Origin: Tubulanus polymorphus | Taxonomy: Eukaryota > Nemertea > Palaeonemertea > Tubulaniformes > Tubulanidae | Length of the DNA: 64,000 bases | Reading direction: 5' to 3' | NCBI RefSeq assembly: GCF_964204645.1 | Contig: NC_134033.1 | Location: forward strand, 11,119,155 to 11,183,154 | Shown: piece after piece, positions 10,701 to 22,450 of the stretch | Numbering within the stretch: the first letter of the stretch is position 1 | Layout: each line of letters begins with the position of its first letter | Program-made: the position numbers and the translations under genes | The notes under the pieces: model-generated | Told to the model about the DNA's origin: nothing | The model's database searches: none | What the model saw: only the letters and a program-made list of their open reading frames with translations

Positions 10701-13700
10701 ATGAGATATCTGAATGGAACGTCATCAACATTTGTCATAGATGGACTATATAAATTTTACCCCCAATCCGTATTCAACGTAGGTCTATAGTACAAACACT
10801 GAAACGAAACGTCTATAGTTTACAGTCTGAATCTTAGATACAAACTCATTGGAGTGCGATAGGCTTAAAACGCAACGGAAAAACAATGAAAAAATATCAT
10901 CAACGCATAAACTAGGATAATTGTTTAACGATTCGAACTATGTTTAATACCGTTTTTGTTCGATAACTAATCCGACAGGGATTACACTACCGAGATATTT
11001 CAAACTGAAAAATTGCGTTAGAATTTCTACACACAAATGATAAATACGCAAGCAGCAAGCGTCTAGAGAGGAGATGAAGAGAAAGGAGGAGGATGTAGAG
11101 GAAGAAAGATGAGAGGATTAGGAAATAAGAAAGGGAACAAGAGATGCAAAGCAGAAAGGAGGAGAGATGAAGAAGAGAGGAGTGAGATATAGATGGGAAG
11201 GAGAGGCGGTGAGGGAGAGTGAGAGGAGTGATGAGGGGAAGATAGTTCAGTAAGACTGCGAAATAAGAGGGACATACATTAATCACTAAGACTAATTACT
11301 ATTAAGAGAAACAATTAATTAACTATTTAACTTACACGACGCGTTTGTCTTGTTTCATTAGTTTATTTGTGAATTCGCACAGAATTTCGAGGAATGCCAG
11401 ATTTGGAGGAGGTCCACGCGGATCTTCAGGATTCTCCAACGGGTTCAGACTGAACAAAATTCCTTCCCTGTAACAAATAAAATATCTTGAGTTTCCAATC
11501 AGGAGAGGTGTAACCTTTTGATCAATCACCCAAAGCCACAGTGTTTTCACTAAGAAATCAACAAGCCAGGTCCCTTCGAAAAACAGGAGGGTCCCATAAT
11601 ATGTCACAGCCCCGAAACGAAAGCTGGTTTGAAAAGACAGGTGGGTCCTTAAAAAACGACAGATGGGTCTGGGACCTGGCTCTTATTGAAAACACTGAGC
11701 CATGGACCCAGCACCAAATTTGTACAGTTAAAGCATATAAGACCAGCCCATTTCGGTCTCTAATGCCCATCAACTTCAGGCCAGACGATTTTGGTTTAGT
11801 AACCAAACTTACAATGTAAAAGCAGTCTTTAGCCAATCAATTCAAGACTATAAACTTATTTCCGTTCAATAGCCAATTTAACAATCTAAGATCAGACCAT
11901 TTTAGTTCTTTAACCAATCTTAAGACTTAAGCCTATGCACATTTTGGTTCGATATCAAACAACCTTATGATCTCAGACAACAACTCAGCCCGGCGTTTCA
12001 AATTGAAAACAAAATTGTCTATTCTGAAAAAGCCGAAAAAGATTTCACGCGTTTCTTACTTGTGCATCGCGGCGACGGCCTGTCTGTTTTTCACTTGATC
12101 GAGACCAAATGACAGAGCGAATCTTCGCGCCAATTCTTTGATCGATTGATATCCGTCTGACATTCGATCCAGATTTATTCCTTGTTCGGCTTGAAGTTCT
12201 TTGAATAACTACAAACAAATAAATAACGATAGATATTTAGATTTTGGTTGGATATCGTCAGGGTGGATATCGTCAGGTTGGGTATCGTCAGGTTGGATAT
12301 AGTCAGGGTGGATATCATCAGGTCGGATATCGTCAGGTCATTCGATACTTACCGATGTTAAACTAAGTGCGAGTGTTTTTGCTGTGCTGACTTTATTGAT
12401 TTCTCTTGATTTTCCCAGCGTAGCTTTGATAATGTCTCCATAATCATTATAAAACTAGAAAAGAAAAAAAAACTTCCGAGTATATCGAATCCTAACGTAA
12501 GTCTTATTAAATCGATTCATCAATTCAAGATGTATTAGAGGCAAGTTCGTTAACATTAAGTGCAAAAATGAATTCTCAGAGTCCAAAATGAATTCAGGGG
12601 TTATCTAACTAGGTGTGAATTCAGTGTTATCTAACTCTCTTACCCTCATGTAATGTTTAAACATATCGGCTGCAGTTCGTATGTGTACGACGTTGTAGAC
12701 GACCAGTTTACAAAACGACGCCAGGAAATTACGTCGATTGTGTAACTCTTCGATTTTAACATTCTCATCGATATCATCTAAAATCAAACACAGCAATCCC
12801 ACTGTTATAACGGGTACGTATGATAAAATAAAATACTCATCGCCGATGATTTCACGAATCATTGTGAAAACTTCACCCTCAACTTCAGAACAACTTCATA
12901 GCATAAACAAATGCTGAATTAGCATTAGATTCAAGGGCTCTTTTCAATAATGCTCTTCTGGAAGTTATAAACTACTTTCTCTTTCAATTGCTGCATTTGT
13001 AAGTTTTTGCCAACCCTTCCATCTCTGTGACGGCAAAAATTCCTTCTCCCTGAAGAGCACCATCTAACAGGGCCTAAGATATGAGCTTTAGTTCATACAG
13101 TGCTGCCCTCTAGTAGTACTTACCATCATCATCTTCGACGAATACTTTATCGGAGAGAAAACTGCCGAGTTGAGCTTGTATGTTTTTATCCGGTTCGTAG
13201 ATTAACGGTTTCAAAGCCGGAACGCTTTCTAAATGTTTACTGAATACAATCAGTAAATCACAAATAGTGATAAATGCCTGAAATTTAAGAGAAAATTTAA
13301 CTATCTTTTCATTTAAATACGCTAATGATCTAACTGTACTAGGGACCCGACATCAGAAACCAAGCAAGTATTCAATCGGTGGCCAGTGAGGATATACCAG
13401 GCATTCTTCACAGATTCAAATAAAATATTTTCTAATTTTCTCACATCCAATGATTGCGCATATATGAGGATGTATCTGTTGTTCTGAGTTTGTGCAATAG
13501 CCAGTGCTGTGCAGGGTCCTCATTATATCAAGGTTATAATTGACTGGGGCCGGTTTCAATAGACAACACAGTAGTTGATTAGTTGCTTATGATGAATTCC
13601 TCAATCTCAATGAAATGAACACCTGAAACAAGCTTTGGGCCCTAATATTTGGTGTAGGGATTCTGCTGTTATGCCTGCCTCTAGCACTGGTTGACATGCA

Positions 13701-16700
13701 AACTTCGACATCATAAGTAAAACGCCTATTTTGTTAAATTGATAAAACGAATGAGTGAATATTTTCAAGAGAAATGAAGTCTATTTGGCACCTACCTCTT
13801 CGTTAATTTTATCCATCTGATGGTACAGCAGATCCTGTAACAGCATCATAAATTCATCCAGTCGTTTATTCAACATTTTCATTTCACCCTGAAAAAATAT
13901 CATTGAATAATTAAGTATTTTCATTTGTACGTAAATGCTGCGGAGCCAAATGGCTAGATAATTTAGGGATTAAAGCCCAACGCACAATACGCAGGGAACC
14001 ATGTTTCTGAATAAAAAGATTTAACCCACTATCTACAGATTAAAAGAATTTAAAATCAAGAATTTATTTATTCGAACAATCTAAAATATATAATAAACAC
14101 GACGTTTCGATCACACCCTAGAGATCGTCAGGTGATCGTCACAACAGACGATGATCTCTAGGGTGAGATCAAAACGTCGTGTTTATTATATATTTTAGAT
14201 TGTTCGAATAAATAAATTCTTGATTTTAAATTCTTTTAATCTGTAGATAGTGGGTTTAATCTTTATAACCGTTCACCACGTTTGAGTGTGGTTATCGTAC
14301 TATGTTTCTGAATATTTCTCTGTGTCGCGTGCATTCAAGAGAAACGAGGAACATGGTTTCAGGAACAATGTTTCCGCGATCCAAGTACCTTGTCAGGGTT
14401 GGTTTCGTCGAGACGATGAAGATTCCACATGATCGCCATCGAACAGCAGGCGATCGCGCGGCACACGATATCGACGGGAATCTGCATCTGCGTCGGATCG
14501 GTCGATTGTTTGACGATGTGGAAAAACGAAACCCACAAACCCCATTTCGTCAGATCGTGACATCTGTGAAAAGATTGGATAAGTTTAAAACTTCATACAG
14601 ATTGTACCAATACGGCACTCTAACCCTAACAATGTTAATGAAAATGGTTCTAAAGATGGGCATGTTTATTCAATGATTTCAAAGGGGTAAATGAAAGCAT
14701 TTGTTGATATAAGGGAGCAGTGACAATTTACGCAAAAATAAGATAGGATTGTCGATCGCTAATGCAACTTGGCTACAAAGCAAGCCTGGCGAATTCTTGT
14801 GGAACCACTGATTGTAAAAGTAGATTTGGCCACACCTTGCTAGTTTTTCATGTTCATCAGAAATATCTTAAGTCAGACATACACAAACATACACATACTG
14901 ACATACCCAGACAGACATACATATACGATCACACACATACGAACATACAGCAGATATACTACTAAGATTCTTACCCATAAAACGCGTATATTCGTTTCAA
15001 CGAAGCGACTAATGAGAAAATTTCTTCGTCATCGGCTTCTTCTCCCTGAAAATATGTAAAATGGAGCTTATTAACTCATTATCAATTGTTTAGCGAGTGA
15101 AGGTGATCAGTGACGTTTCATTGAAAATGTAATAGTCTTAAATACCTCTTGGAAATAATCCTGATACGCCTCGCGATATTTCTCGATCAGTCCGTCAATC
15201 AAAGTGCTACGAGTTACGATGCATTTTCCGGCGATCGCGAATTCTTGATTACAGAACGCCTCGTAACACTTCGAACACGCCTCCAACACCTGACGATTAT
15301 AGACTAAACATCTTTAACACCAATATACAATATTTCATATTCAACAAATTCATAGATAAAGGGCAGCGAGTGTGGATGAACCGTCTCTGGGTAGTGAGCA
15401 TAGAAGAAACACTTCTAAGTAAAGAATATAGCCGCCTTTGGCAAGTGAGTACAGGTAAAGGGAAACACCATCCTAGGTAAGCCGGTATGGCCAATGTTTG
15501 TAGGCCTACTGGTGTATCTGAACTGTCCCTCTAGACTGACAGTACTAACCTCGGTACTGGTGTGTTTATCTACAATCTCTTGTATATATTTCAGTAACAG
15601 TTCCAGATGTTTTTCCAGTCGACTCGTAGTGTAGATTTCAAGGTCGAAATGTTGTGGAATTTGTAGCAAATTACTCAACTTTTCCGCGTCAGCCACGTAC
15701 TAAATAAAACAACAACAACAACTTGAGAGTTAATCATTAAAAGAAATTAGCTCCCAGCTAAAATTCAGCATGCTACAAACGTTATAACCCTCAAACATTT
15801 TTGCCTTATTGAATAGATGCAGACTAAGACCTTATTGAATAGATGCAGACTAAGACCTTTTTCTTTCAACCTGTCAACAATCCCTTCTATTCATAATCAG
15901 GAATAAGGGTGTCATGGGAGCCCGAGAACCAATAAATATGTTTTGATAATTCTTACCTTGACGACGAGTTGAGGAAGTGATACGATAAAATGTTCGGTGA
16001 GACGCGCCTTGTCGTCGTGGAGCTGTTTGATTTCTTTCGTAGTGAGTTTTTTATTCGGTCCACGTCCGACCGGTGATTCCCACGTGGCTGCCTGTTTCAC
16101 GCAACAAACCATTATTTCTATCAAACTCAATTCTTGACGATCGTCCAACGCTGAAATTATCATAGGTTTATATCGTCATACAGAAGTTATATACGCTTCC
16201 TAACCTCTGGCGAACAGCTAACAATGCAATTGAAATTTGCGCAATCAAATCCTACACCTTTTCGTAAACGTGTGTACGATGCATTCATTTGCTCGAACTC
16301 ATGTGAACAAATGATGCTCAATTTACGTTAAATTGATTCTAAGCTGTTCTGTAAACAGCCTTAATCGATCACAGAGCTCTCAGATACAAAGTACATATAT
16401 GCAGGGCCCACACTACTGGGTTCAGTTGCACAGTCGTGACTTAAGCCCAAAAGTGGTCTTAAATCTTAAGACTGGTCTTAAGTTGTTAGATTGGCTATAG
16501 AACTAAGTTGGTCTTAGACTGGTCTTAAGTCTAAGCCATGACTATGCAACCAGCCCCTGGTAGAAAGAAGCAGTATTATTGTTAACTTACGTTCCTCTCC
16601 GCGACCCGGTTCTTCTAACAGTAAATCCGTCATACATTCCCAATCTTTCATCATATCGTTTATTTCCCATAAACTATCGACGAGGTAAGCGGCGTGCTCG

Positions 16701-19700
16701 TGTAACTAAAATACAGTTTACACAAAATATTTTCATCTTATAGCTGAATAGCTAATTAGCTGGTGAGAAAGAATCTTCAGGCAGGTTTCGATTGGTTTCT
16801 GCTGATTCTGGAATACTCTTCTTGCTCATTCATTTCGACCAGAAAGGCTCTCTGAAATTGCTATTCTTCTTGAAGGATGTACAATTGAAACCTACCCTAG
16901 GGTCCAATTTTAAGGGTCCAATGCCCGGTTTGCCAAAAATATAAACAATTATTAAATACTCACCTCACTCTCAATGAAGAATTGAACCAGATCTCGAATC
17001 AGGGGTGTATTTTCACTACGTTTCTTGCCTTTTTTCGTACGCGGCAAATTACGAGTCAACTCTGGATCTTTCTGGAACAGTTTCGCGTTGAGGAATTCAC
17101 CGGCGGCCTGTGCCACCTGGCGATGAGACGAGTACACTAATTCGTAGACATTTTCGCAATCTTTGTCGCTCAGTACGTTTTCGCTGTACCTGAAAAACAT
17201 GTTTATACCGTCTCATAGAATATGCAATGCTGCTAAATTAAGCATAACTCACGGGCAGGTTTTTATAGACTGTTATTACCTTTAACCCGGGGGCTACCTT
17301 AATTCATTTTCAATTGAGTTAGCCCCAGGGTTAAAGGTAATACCAGTCTATGAAACCAGGTCCAAGTCACACGGATCCAATCGATCATGGGGTCATAAGG
17401 ACTTGGCAGCCAGTCGCTGATTTTTCAAAATGAACATAATTTTCCGGTTTCTTTCAATTCCCAACGTTTATGAGAGAAATAAGTTTCCTATTTTCTTTGA
17501 CACAAATTAGTTTCCATGTTTTCCCTGTTCTAGGATCGTGATCACCCTGTGAACGCGTTTTAAAGAGCACCGACCTGAGAATGCTGATAACTAATTTGAC
17601 AGCTTGCACGGCGACGTCGTATTCTTTATCCAACGTCATCTCGACGATTCGATCTTTGAATCGGTTCGTAAACAACTCCAGTTTCGGAGCCAATTCCTCC
17701 GACTCGTACAGATTGTGAAGTCCTTTCAAACAAACGTGTCGCACTTCACCGCTCTGAAAATCAACCACGGAATTTATCAATATTAAAATTCTTTTGTAGA
17801 AATATGGACGACTTGTAAAACTTTACAATGAGCTAATGAGCATTGAAAATGAAGCAGAGTTAGTTCAGATGAGTAGCTACAAGATGAGGCAATTATGGCA
17901 GAACTGGATCTTGCAGTCACCAGCTAATGAGTAATACACAGCCCAAGTCAAATATGATAAGCTGTACAATCAATCTACGTTGTATGTGCTATTTTGTAGC
18001 AGATTTGGAAACTGGAAATTTTCATTTGGTTTACAAAACTTTTCAATCTAAAGCCTACTATTATGTATCTTAACAACCGATGGGTAGAGAAAGGTTTAAT
18101 TATTGCTGATGATTGGTTTCAAGTTGAAGTTCACAGTACTAACCCTATCGTAAAGCGTCCAGCCGACGTATTTTAAATAACCGTCATCCAGAAACATGTT
18201 CGGATATTTTTTCATCCAGACTCCGATTTCAGCCATACAAATACTGCGTATTTCACCGATACTATCCCTAAAATATACAACGAAAAACAACAATGTAACC
18301 ATTTTGCCAAAACTAGTTTCATCTCAATATTCTGACAGAATAGTTAAACTCAAATTTTCGTGTAATTGCCATTGGTTAATTCAGGACTACAATTCAAACT
18401 TAAACCGTTTCAGGCTTAAACTTTTTCGCGAAACTGGACCCTGGTATGCGAGGATATTACACCTACTACAGCACGCGAGGATCGAATATTGTCCATAAAT
18501 GAATGCCATGTAAAATTCCACGTCGATAGATGGCGGGTTCGCACATAATATTTCTATCCATGATGTAGTTCACACATTTATCTATGCGCACATCTCTCAG
18601 TCATTACGCAAAGTGTTCTTATTACCTGTAACGATGCACGAAAACTCCTTTGAATATATACGTCAACATGTTGCGAATTTCCTCCTGATTTTCTTCCATT
18701 TCTTGTCGTTTTTGCATCAACATTTCCAGACGTTCCGACGCGCGTTTGTTCGACGTTTTCTGTCGTTCGGCTTCGTATTGTCGCTGCGTGTAGTCGAGAT
18801 TCACGCTTAAACCTAACGCGACGTCGACCAGAGCGGTCATCAGTTTCATCGCTGCAAATACATTATTATCATGTTATTTGATACTTCGTTCATGACGACC
18901 AGGCTCCAGAACTCGAAAAACTGGACCCAGGTTTGCAGGAAATATCGAACTTGAATATTCAACAGCCAAGCAACTGTAAATACCAGCCACTTGAAAACCT
19001 GATACTTTGTCTTCTATGAAACTCTCTTTTTTCGGTGAAATTTCATGAAAAAATTTCCCCCTAGTTTTTGCTCTACACTCTTCCTATTCCAGAGTAACAG
19101 TCTTTTCACTGGATAGAAGCAGTTGGTAGAGATTTAGTAATCCAGACTTTCTATTCCTAAACTGAAATACGTTTTGATCGAAACCTGCCTCAGATTTTAC
19201 TATGTTTGAGACATGCGCTGGCACTTTTCATTACAGAGTTTGTCTGATCAACAATTAGATAGATGCAATGCACAATGGGGTCCAAACAGAGTTTGGGATG
19301 AGCTGATGAAAGAGTTTCTAAACAGTCTGGGATGAGCTGATCGTACACGCAGTGAAAGGATCCAACGCCCTTTCACATAAACGTACCTGCTAGTGTGCTA
19401 GTATGTCTGAACGTGCGAAATTGTGAATCGGTTAAACCGGTCAACAGTGAAATCACGTACCTGCTAGCGTGCTAGTATGTCTGAACGCGCGAACTTGTGA
19501 ATCAGTTAAACCGGTCAACAGTGAAATCACGTTATCCATCATATACTGATCGTAGATGATACTGTACTGACATTGTTTCACCAGAGTCGTCACAAACTCG
19601 ACGAAATTCGTTTTAAATTTCTTCCACACCGGTCCGCTCATAATCAACGGATAATCTCCACTTTCCTAAAACAAGATTAATCAAATTGATATTTTATATG

Positions 19701-21575
19701 CTCGCTGCATTGATGATGAGGATTAAGCTTTAAGTATTAAACTGTAATGATAATGAAAGGCTTATATCTTCTGAGTTATTCTTAAGATTAGAGTCCGTTT
19801 TTGAACAATTAAGTCCAAAAGTTGTAAGAGTGGCTATACGATTAAGATGGTCTTAAATCTGAATGGCTTGATGTAAGTTGTTACATTGGCAGTCATTTTT
19901 GAGGCGATGAATCTCGACTGAACAGTTGGACCAGATAAAAAGAAACACAGTCGCTGAAAGTTATACGGGCAATTTTAATTCATGTGAAATACCTCATCGA
20001 ATTCTTCGGTCATTTTCCTGATGAGTTCCGCGTGTTGTAACTCGGCGTACATGTGAGGCGTGATTTTACCACGACAACCCGAACTTTGAATGAAGAATTG
20101 AATGAGTTCGAGTAACGCCGCGTCACGATCCTGTTTATACGTCTCAATCCAATCATCGACTACCGTCTAAAAATAAAACATCATCTTCAATCATTAACAT
20201 ATTAATAATGGGGGTTATTGCTTGCTGGGGCTATAATATCGAGTCTACAGATCTTTAACGCCCCTTAAAACAATATGGAGGTCAATTCCATAGCTTTCAC
20301 TTCTACTCTACATTAGTCAAATTCAAGGGAAACGAGGAACGGGGTTCTAAGGTAGATATGAATTCTGTAAACATTCTAACTTAAACCACAAAGCAAAACA
20401 GCAAAGCCCAGAATATGCTCTGAAGGCAAACAAACATCGGGTTTAGAATGGTCTCCAAAATTGTCTTTATTTACTAAGTTTAACGATATCTGATTCAATC
20501 TAGAAGCACTTCATCTATTACATCAGTATACGGGCCTCCACACCAGTATACGGGCTTCCTCACCAGTATACGGGCTTCCACACCAGTATACGGGCTTCCA
20601 CACCAGTATACGGGCTTCCTCACCAGTATACGGGCCCCTCACCAGTATACGGGCCTCCTCGCCAGTATACGGGCCTCCTCACCAGTATACAGGCCTCCTC
20701 ATCAGTATACGGGCCTCCTCACCAGTATACAAGCTTCCTTACCTGTAAAGCCATTTTTCCAGCTTTAACGATTTCAAACATCGATCCATCCTCCGCAGCT
20801 CGTCTCACTTTTTCTTGCCCATCTCCCATTTCTCCTTCTTTACGACGTTTTCTATTTCCTCCTCCTCCTCCAGCAGCTGCTCGTTTACCAGTCTGAAATT
20901 CACAATTATTGGCACATAATTAGTTTTGATGAAAACTTTTGGGAAGGTGACAGGCGTTGTGAAATGTGTTTACTGCCCTGGAACGGAGAGAACGCTATTT
21001 ACCTCTTCAGCAGTCACTTGTCGCACGACTTGACGAATTTTCAAAGATGGATCTTCGAAATCACTGTCATTATCGCCGGCTTCTTGCCTGTAAGATTTAA
21101 CAATCATATTATAAAATGATGATTACTAGTTTTTGCCAGGATTTAACCCTTCAAGAGCTTTGTAGCTGAGAAATTGTGATCGCCCAGACACTGTACAGCG
21201 TACGTGATCATCCAGACACTGAACAGCGTATGTGATCGCCCAGACACTGTACAGCGTACGTGATCATCCAGACACTGTACAGCGTATGTGATCGCCCAGA
21301 CACTGTACAGCGTACGTGATCATCCAGACACTGTACAGCGTATGTGATCGCCCAGACACTGTACAGCGTACGTGATCATCCAGACACTGTACAGCGTATG
21401 TGATCGCCCAGACACTGGTACAATGGATGCAGGTCGCTGATTGATAATTCAGGGTTACTTACATCATTTGTAAATCAGGTTCCATCACGTATTGCGGTTC
21501 CATTGTCTCGCACAAGTTTTCTAACGCTATATCCTTAGATTTTCTCCTGGGTCGAAGTCCACCTCTTTTTGACAT
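7754..21575 (-). CDS. STAG: Cohesin subunit SA / stromal antigen (STAG), complete
   Basis: Twenty-six coding exons join in one phase-consistent frame of 3717 bases (about 1238 residues; vertebrate STAG1 and STAG2 are about 1230-1260). Exons, 5' to 3': 21463-21575, 21003-21087, 20743-20892, 19993-20166, 19461-19665, 18626-18851, 18144-18267, 17575-17753, 16964-17189, 16591-16705, 15957-16150, 15550-15699, 15146-15289, 14975-15045, 14389-14563, 13796-13888, 13124-13277, 12644-12777, 12353-12454, 12060-12208, 11336-11467, 10006-10196, 9711-9804, 9410-9529, 9015-9204, 7754-7780. The protein starts [15 protein letters not shown]. The STAG domain spans about 175-275 ([19 protein letters not shown]). 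The stromalin conservative domain lies at about 319-405 ([30 protein letters not shown]). [22 protein letters not shown] and [10 protein letters not shown] are further family signatures. A basic AT-hook-like [12 protein letters not shown] precedes a Gln-rich tail, and it ends [12 protein letters not shown] binds the kleisin RAD21 in nuclear cohesin and links it to chromatin. No break or missing exon is seen. Confidence 0.97.
8403..8560. mobile_element. MITE-like element with TAGTAGAC termini (copy A)
   Basis: A 158-bp element in the last STAG intron opens TAGTAGACCTCTCATAACTC and closes with the imperfect reverse complement (GAGTTAAGAGGAGTCTACTG), giving inverted termini of about 20 bp. The same termini occur again at 46777-47108. 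Confidence 0.75.
11061..11275 (+). repeat. Polypurine (GA-rich) tract in STAG intron
   Basis: About 210 bases of plus strand are almost entirely purine, built from irregular GAGGA, GAAGA and GAGAGG words, between STAG exons 11336-11467 and 10006-10196. Such tracts can form triplex DNA. It also leaves long open frames on the opposite strand (Ser/Leu/Pro-rich) that are compositional artefacts. Confidence 0.85.
11540..11696. mobile_element. Inverted-repeat element in STAG intron
   Basis: A 157-bp segment starts AGTGTTTTCACTAAGAA, soon followed by AAGCCAGGTCCC, and ends GGGACCTGGCTCTTATTG then AAAACACT. The ends are imperfect inverted repeats of about 35 bp. There is no coding content. Confidence 0.75.
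12247..12339. repeat. 15-bp tandem repeat, six copies
   Basis: Six tandem copies of a GGATATCGTCAGGTT-type unit lie in the STAG intron just downstream of the donor-side exon 12353-12454. Copies vary at one or two positions. Confidence 0.88.
14017..14262. repeat. Long hairpin (fold-back element) in STAG intron
   Basis: Two nearly identical inverted arms of about 110 bp (14017-14128 and 14150-14262) are separated by only about 20 bp. The arms contain CACTATCTACAGATTAAAAG and AACACGACGTTT. Only scattered mismatches are visible. In the STAG pre-mRNA this would fold into a long near-perfect hairpin between exons 13796-13888 and 14389-14563. Confidence 0.93.
15806..15860. repeat. Two-copy direct repeat, 26 bp
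   Basis: The phrase TTATTGAATAGATGCAGACT followed by AAGACC occurs twice back to back in the STAG intron between exons 15550-15699 and 15957-16150. Confidence 0.8.
16418..16556 (-). mobile_element. MITE with GGGGC-GTTGCATAGTC termini (copy A)
   Basis: A 139-bp AT-moderate element in a STAG intron has inverted ends GGTTCAGTTGCACAGTCGTG and CATGACTATGCAACCAGCCCC-type, with internal repeats of the word TCTTAAGTC / GACTTAAGA. It is the reverse orientation of the copy at 60716-60856, to which it is closely similar along its whole length. Confidence 0.85.
17263..17353. repeat. Short hairpin in STAG intron
   Basis: Inverted arms of about 34 bp (17263-17296 and 17320-17353; TTACCTTTAACCCGGGGGCT versus AGCCCCAGGGTTAAAGGTAA) flank a 23-base loop. 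It may be a small non-autonomous element. Confidence 0.85.
19387..19534 (-). repeat. 74-bp duplication across the STAG exon 5 donor
   Basis: The last 74 bases of STAG exon 5 (19461-19534) are followed at once by a second copy, 19387-19460, lying in the intron. The two differ at only about four internal positions and the breakpoint. Each ends in CTAGCAG followed by GTACGT on the minus strand, so the intron holds a second intact donor. Use of the second donor would add 74 bases, which is not a multiple of three and meets TGA four codons into the added part. Confidence 0.93.
20521..20742. repeat. 20-bp minisatellite abutting the STAG exon 3 donor
   Basis: Eleven copies of a 20-bp unit (CACCAGTATACGGGCTTCCT type) run directly up to the donor of exon 20743-20892. 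The authentic exon/intron boundary falls exactly 20 bp after the equivalent point in the last unit, and on the minus strand most units read CTG|GTGAGG or CTG|GTGTGG where the real site reads CAG|GTAAGG. Confidence 0.94.
21177..21416. repeat. 28-bp minisatellite with 56-bp alternation
   Basis: Nine copies of a unit starting AGACACTGTACAGCGTA lie in STAG intron 1. Successive copies alternate between endings TGTGATCGCCC and CGTGATCATCC, so the true repeat period is a 56-bp dimer. Confidence 0.93.
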
Positions 21576-22394
21576 CTTTAAAAATAGACATAAATATCAA
21601 ATTTGTATAGAACGATTATAATGTGTGAGTCTATTTGTCTATTCTATTCTAATCTGTTCATTCTGAACTTTTCAAAATTGGTTTAAAGCTGCGTAGGTGG
21701 CAGCACTATCTAATCGAAGGGATAGTCATCTCAAAATTTACCACATACATTTGGCTTTGAATTCCGAATAGAAATAACGCAATGAATTAATTCTAGAGAC
21801 TTTCACAGAAAGATTAGATTCTAAATTCATTCAAAATAGAATTTTCAAACGGCGCCATTCTGAGATGTAAGTGTCCACGTGACGCTGCTAAATTAAGAGC
21901 CAGATATCGGAAAATCTGACGAGAGAAACCTGATATAAGATACACTTCAGATGTGACATTAGACTAAACAAATATGGGAAGATAATCAACACAAAACGTG
22001 GAAAGAGATGGAAAATATTTGATGAGTAAATTTCTAAATAGCGTAGATGGCAGCACCAGACAGATAAGGAAATCTTTCCAGCCTGAGAGAAAATTTACAA
22101 TCAGAAAACTGAAAATTTCGACGTTTTTCGGGCATTCAAATCATAAAGATTTTACAGAGCTCTTACAATTCGGCGAGAAATGGCGATAACCGCTGGGATT
22201 CGGGTCCTAAAATCGATCCTTTGTTCAAAAACGGGCAATTTCCATTAACACTTCATTTCAAACTCGAATTTCTGCTAGATTCCAGCTTCGAAATGAAACA
22301 CACTGATAAATACGAGTGAATTCGATAATTTCGCTTCGTCACTTACATAATTTAGGGTCGGGGTGAGATCAGTTAGGCCTGTATAGCACCTTAC

Positions 22395-22450
22395 GAGTCC
22401 GATTTAGTCGATTATCGAATATACGGCGCCAGTGCGGCCATTTTGAATTT
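22395..22450 (-). promoter_or_regulatory. Probable STAG 5' non-coding exon with YY1-like site
   Basis: On the minus strand, CAAAATGGCCGC at about 22433-22445 matches the YY1 consensus that often sits just after the start site of housekeeping genes. About 45 bases further on is a good donor (GTAAGG, exon side ending at 22395). A matching acceptor (TTTTTAAAG) ends immediately before the STAG start codon at 21575. A 5' UTR exon spliced to the ATG exon is therefore likely, but no transcript evidence is available to me. Confidence 0.5.

Noticed and set aside
10987..11286. Ser/Leu-rich minus-strand membrane protein
   Set aside because: Translation of the polypurine tract within a STAG intron.
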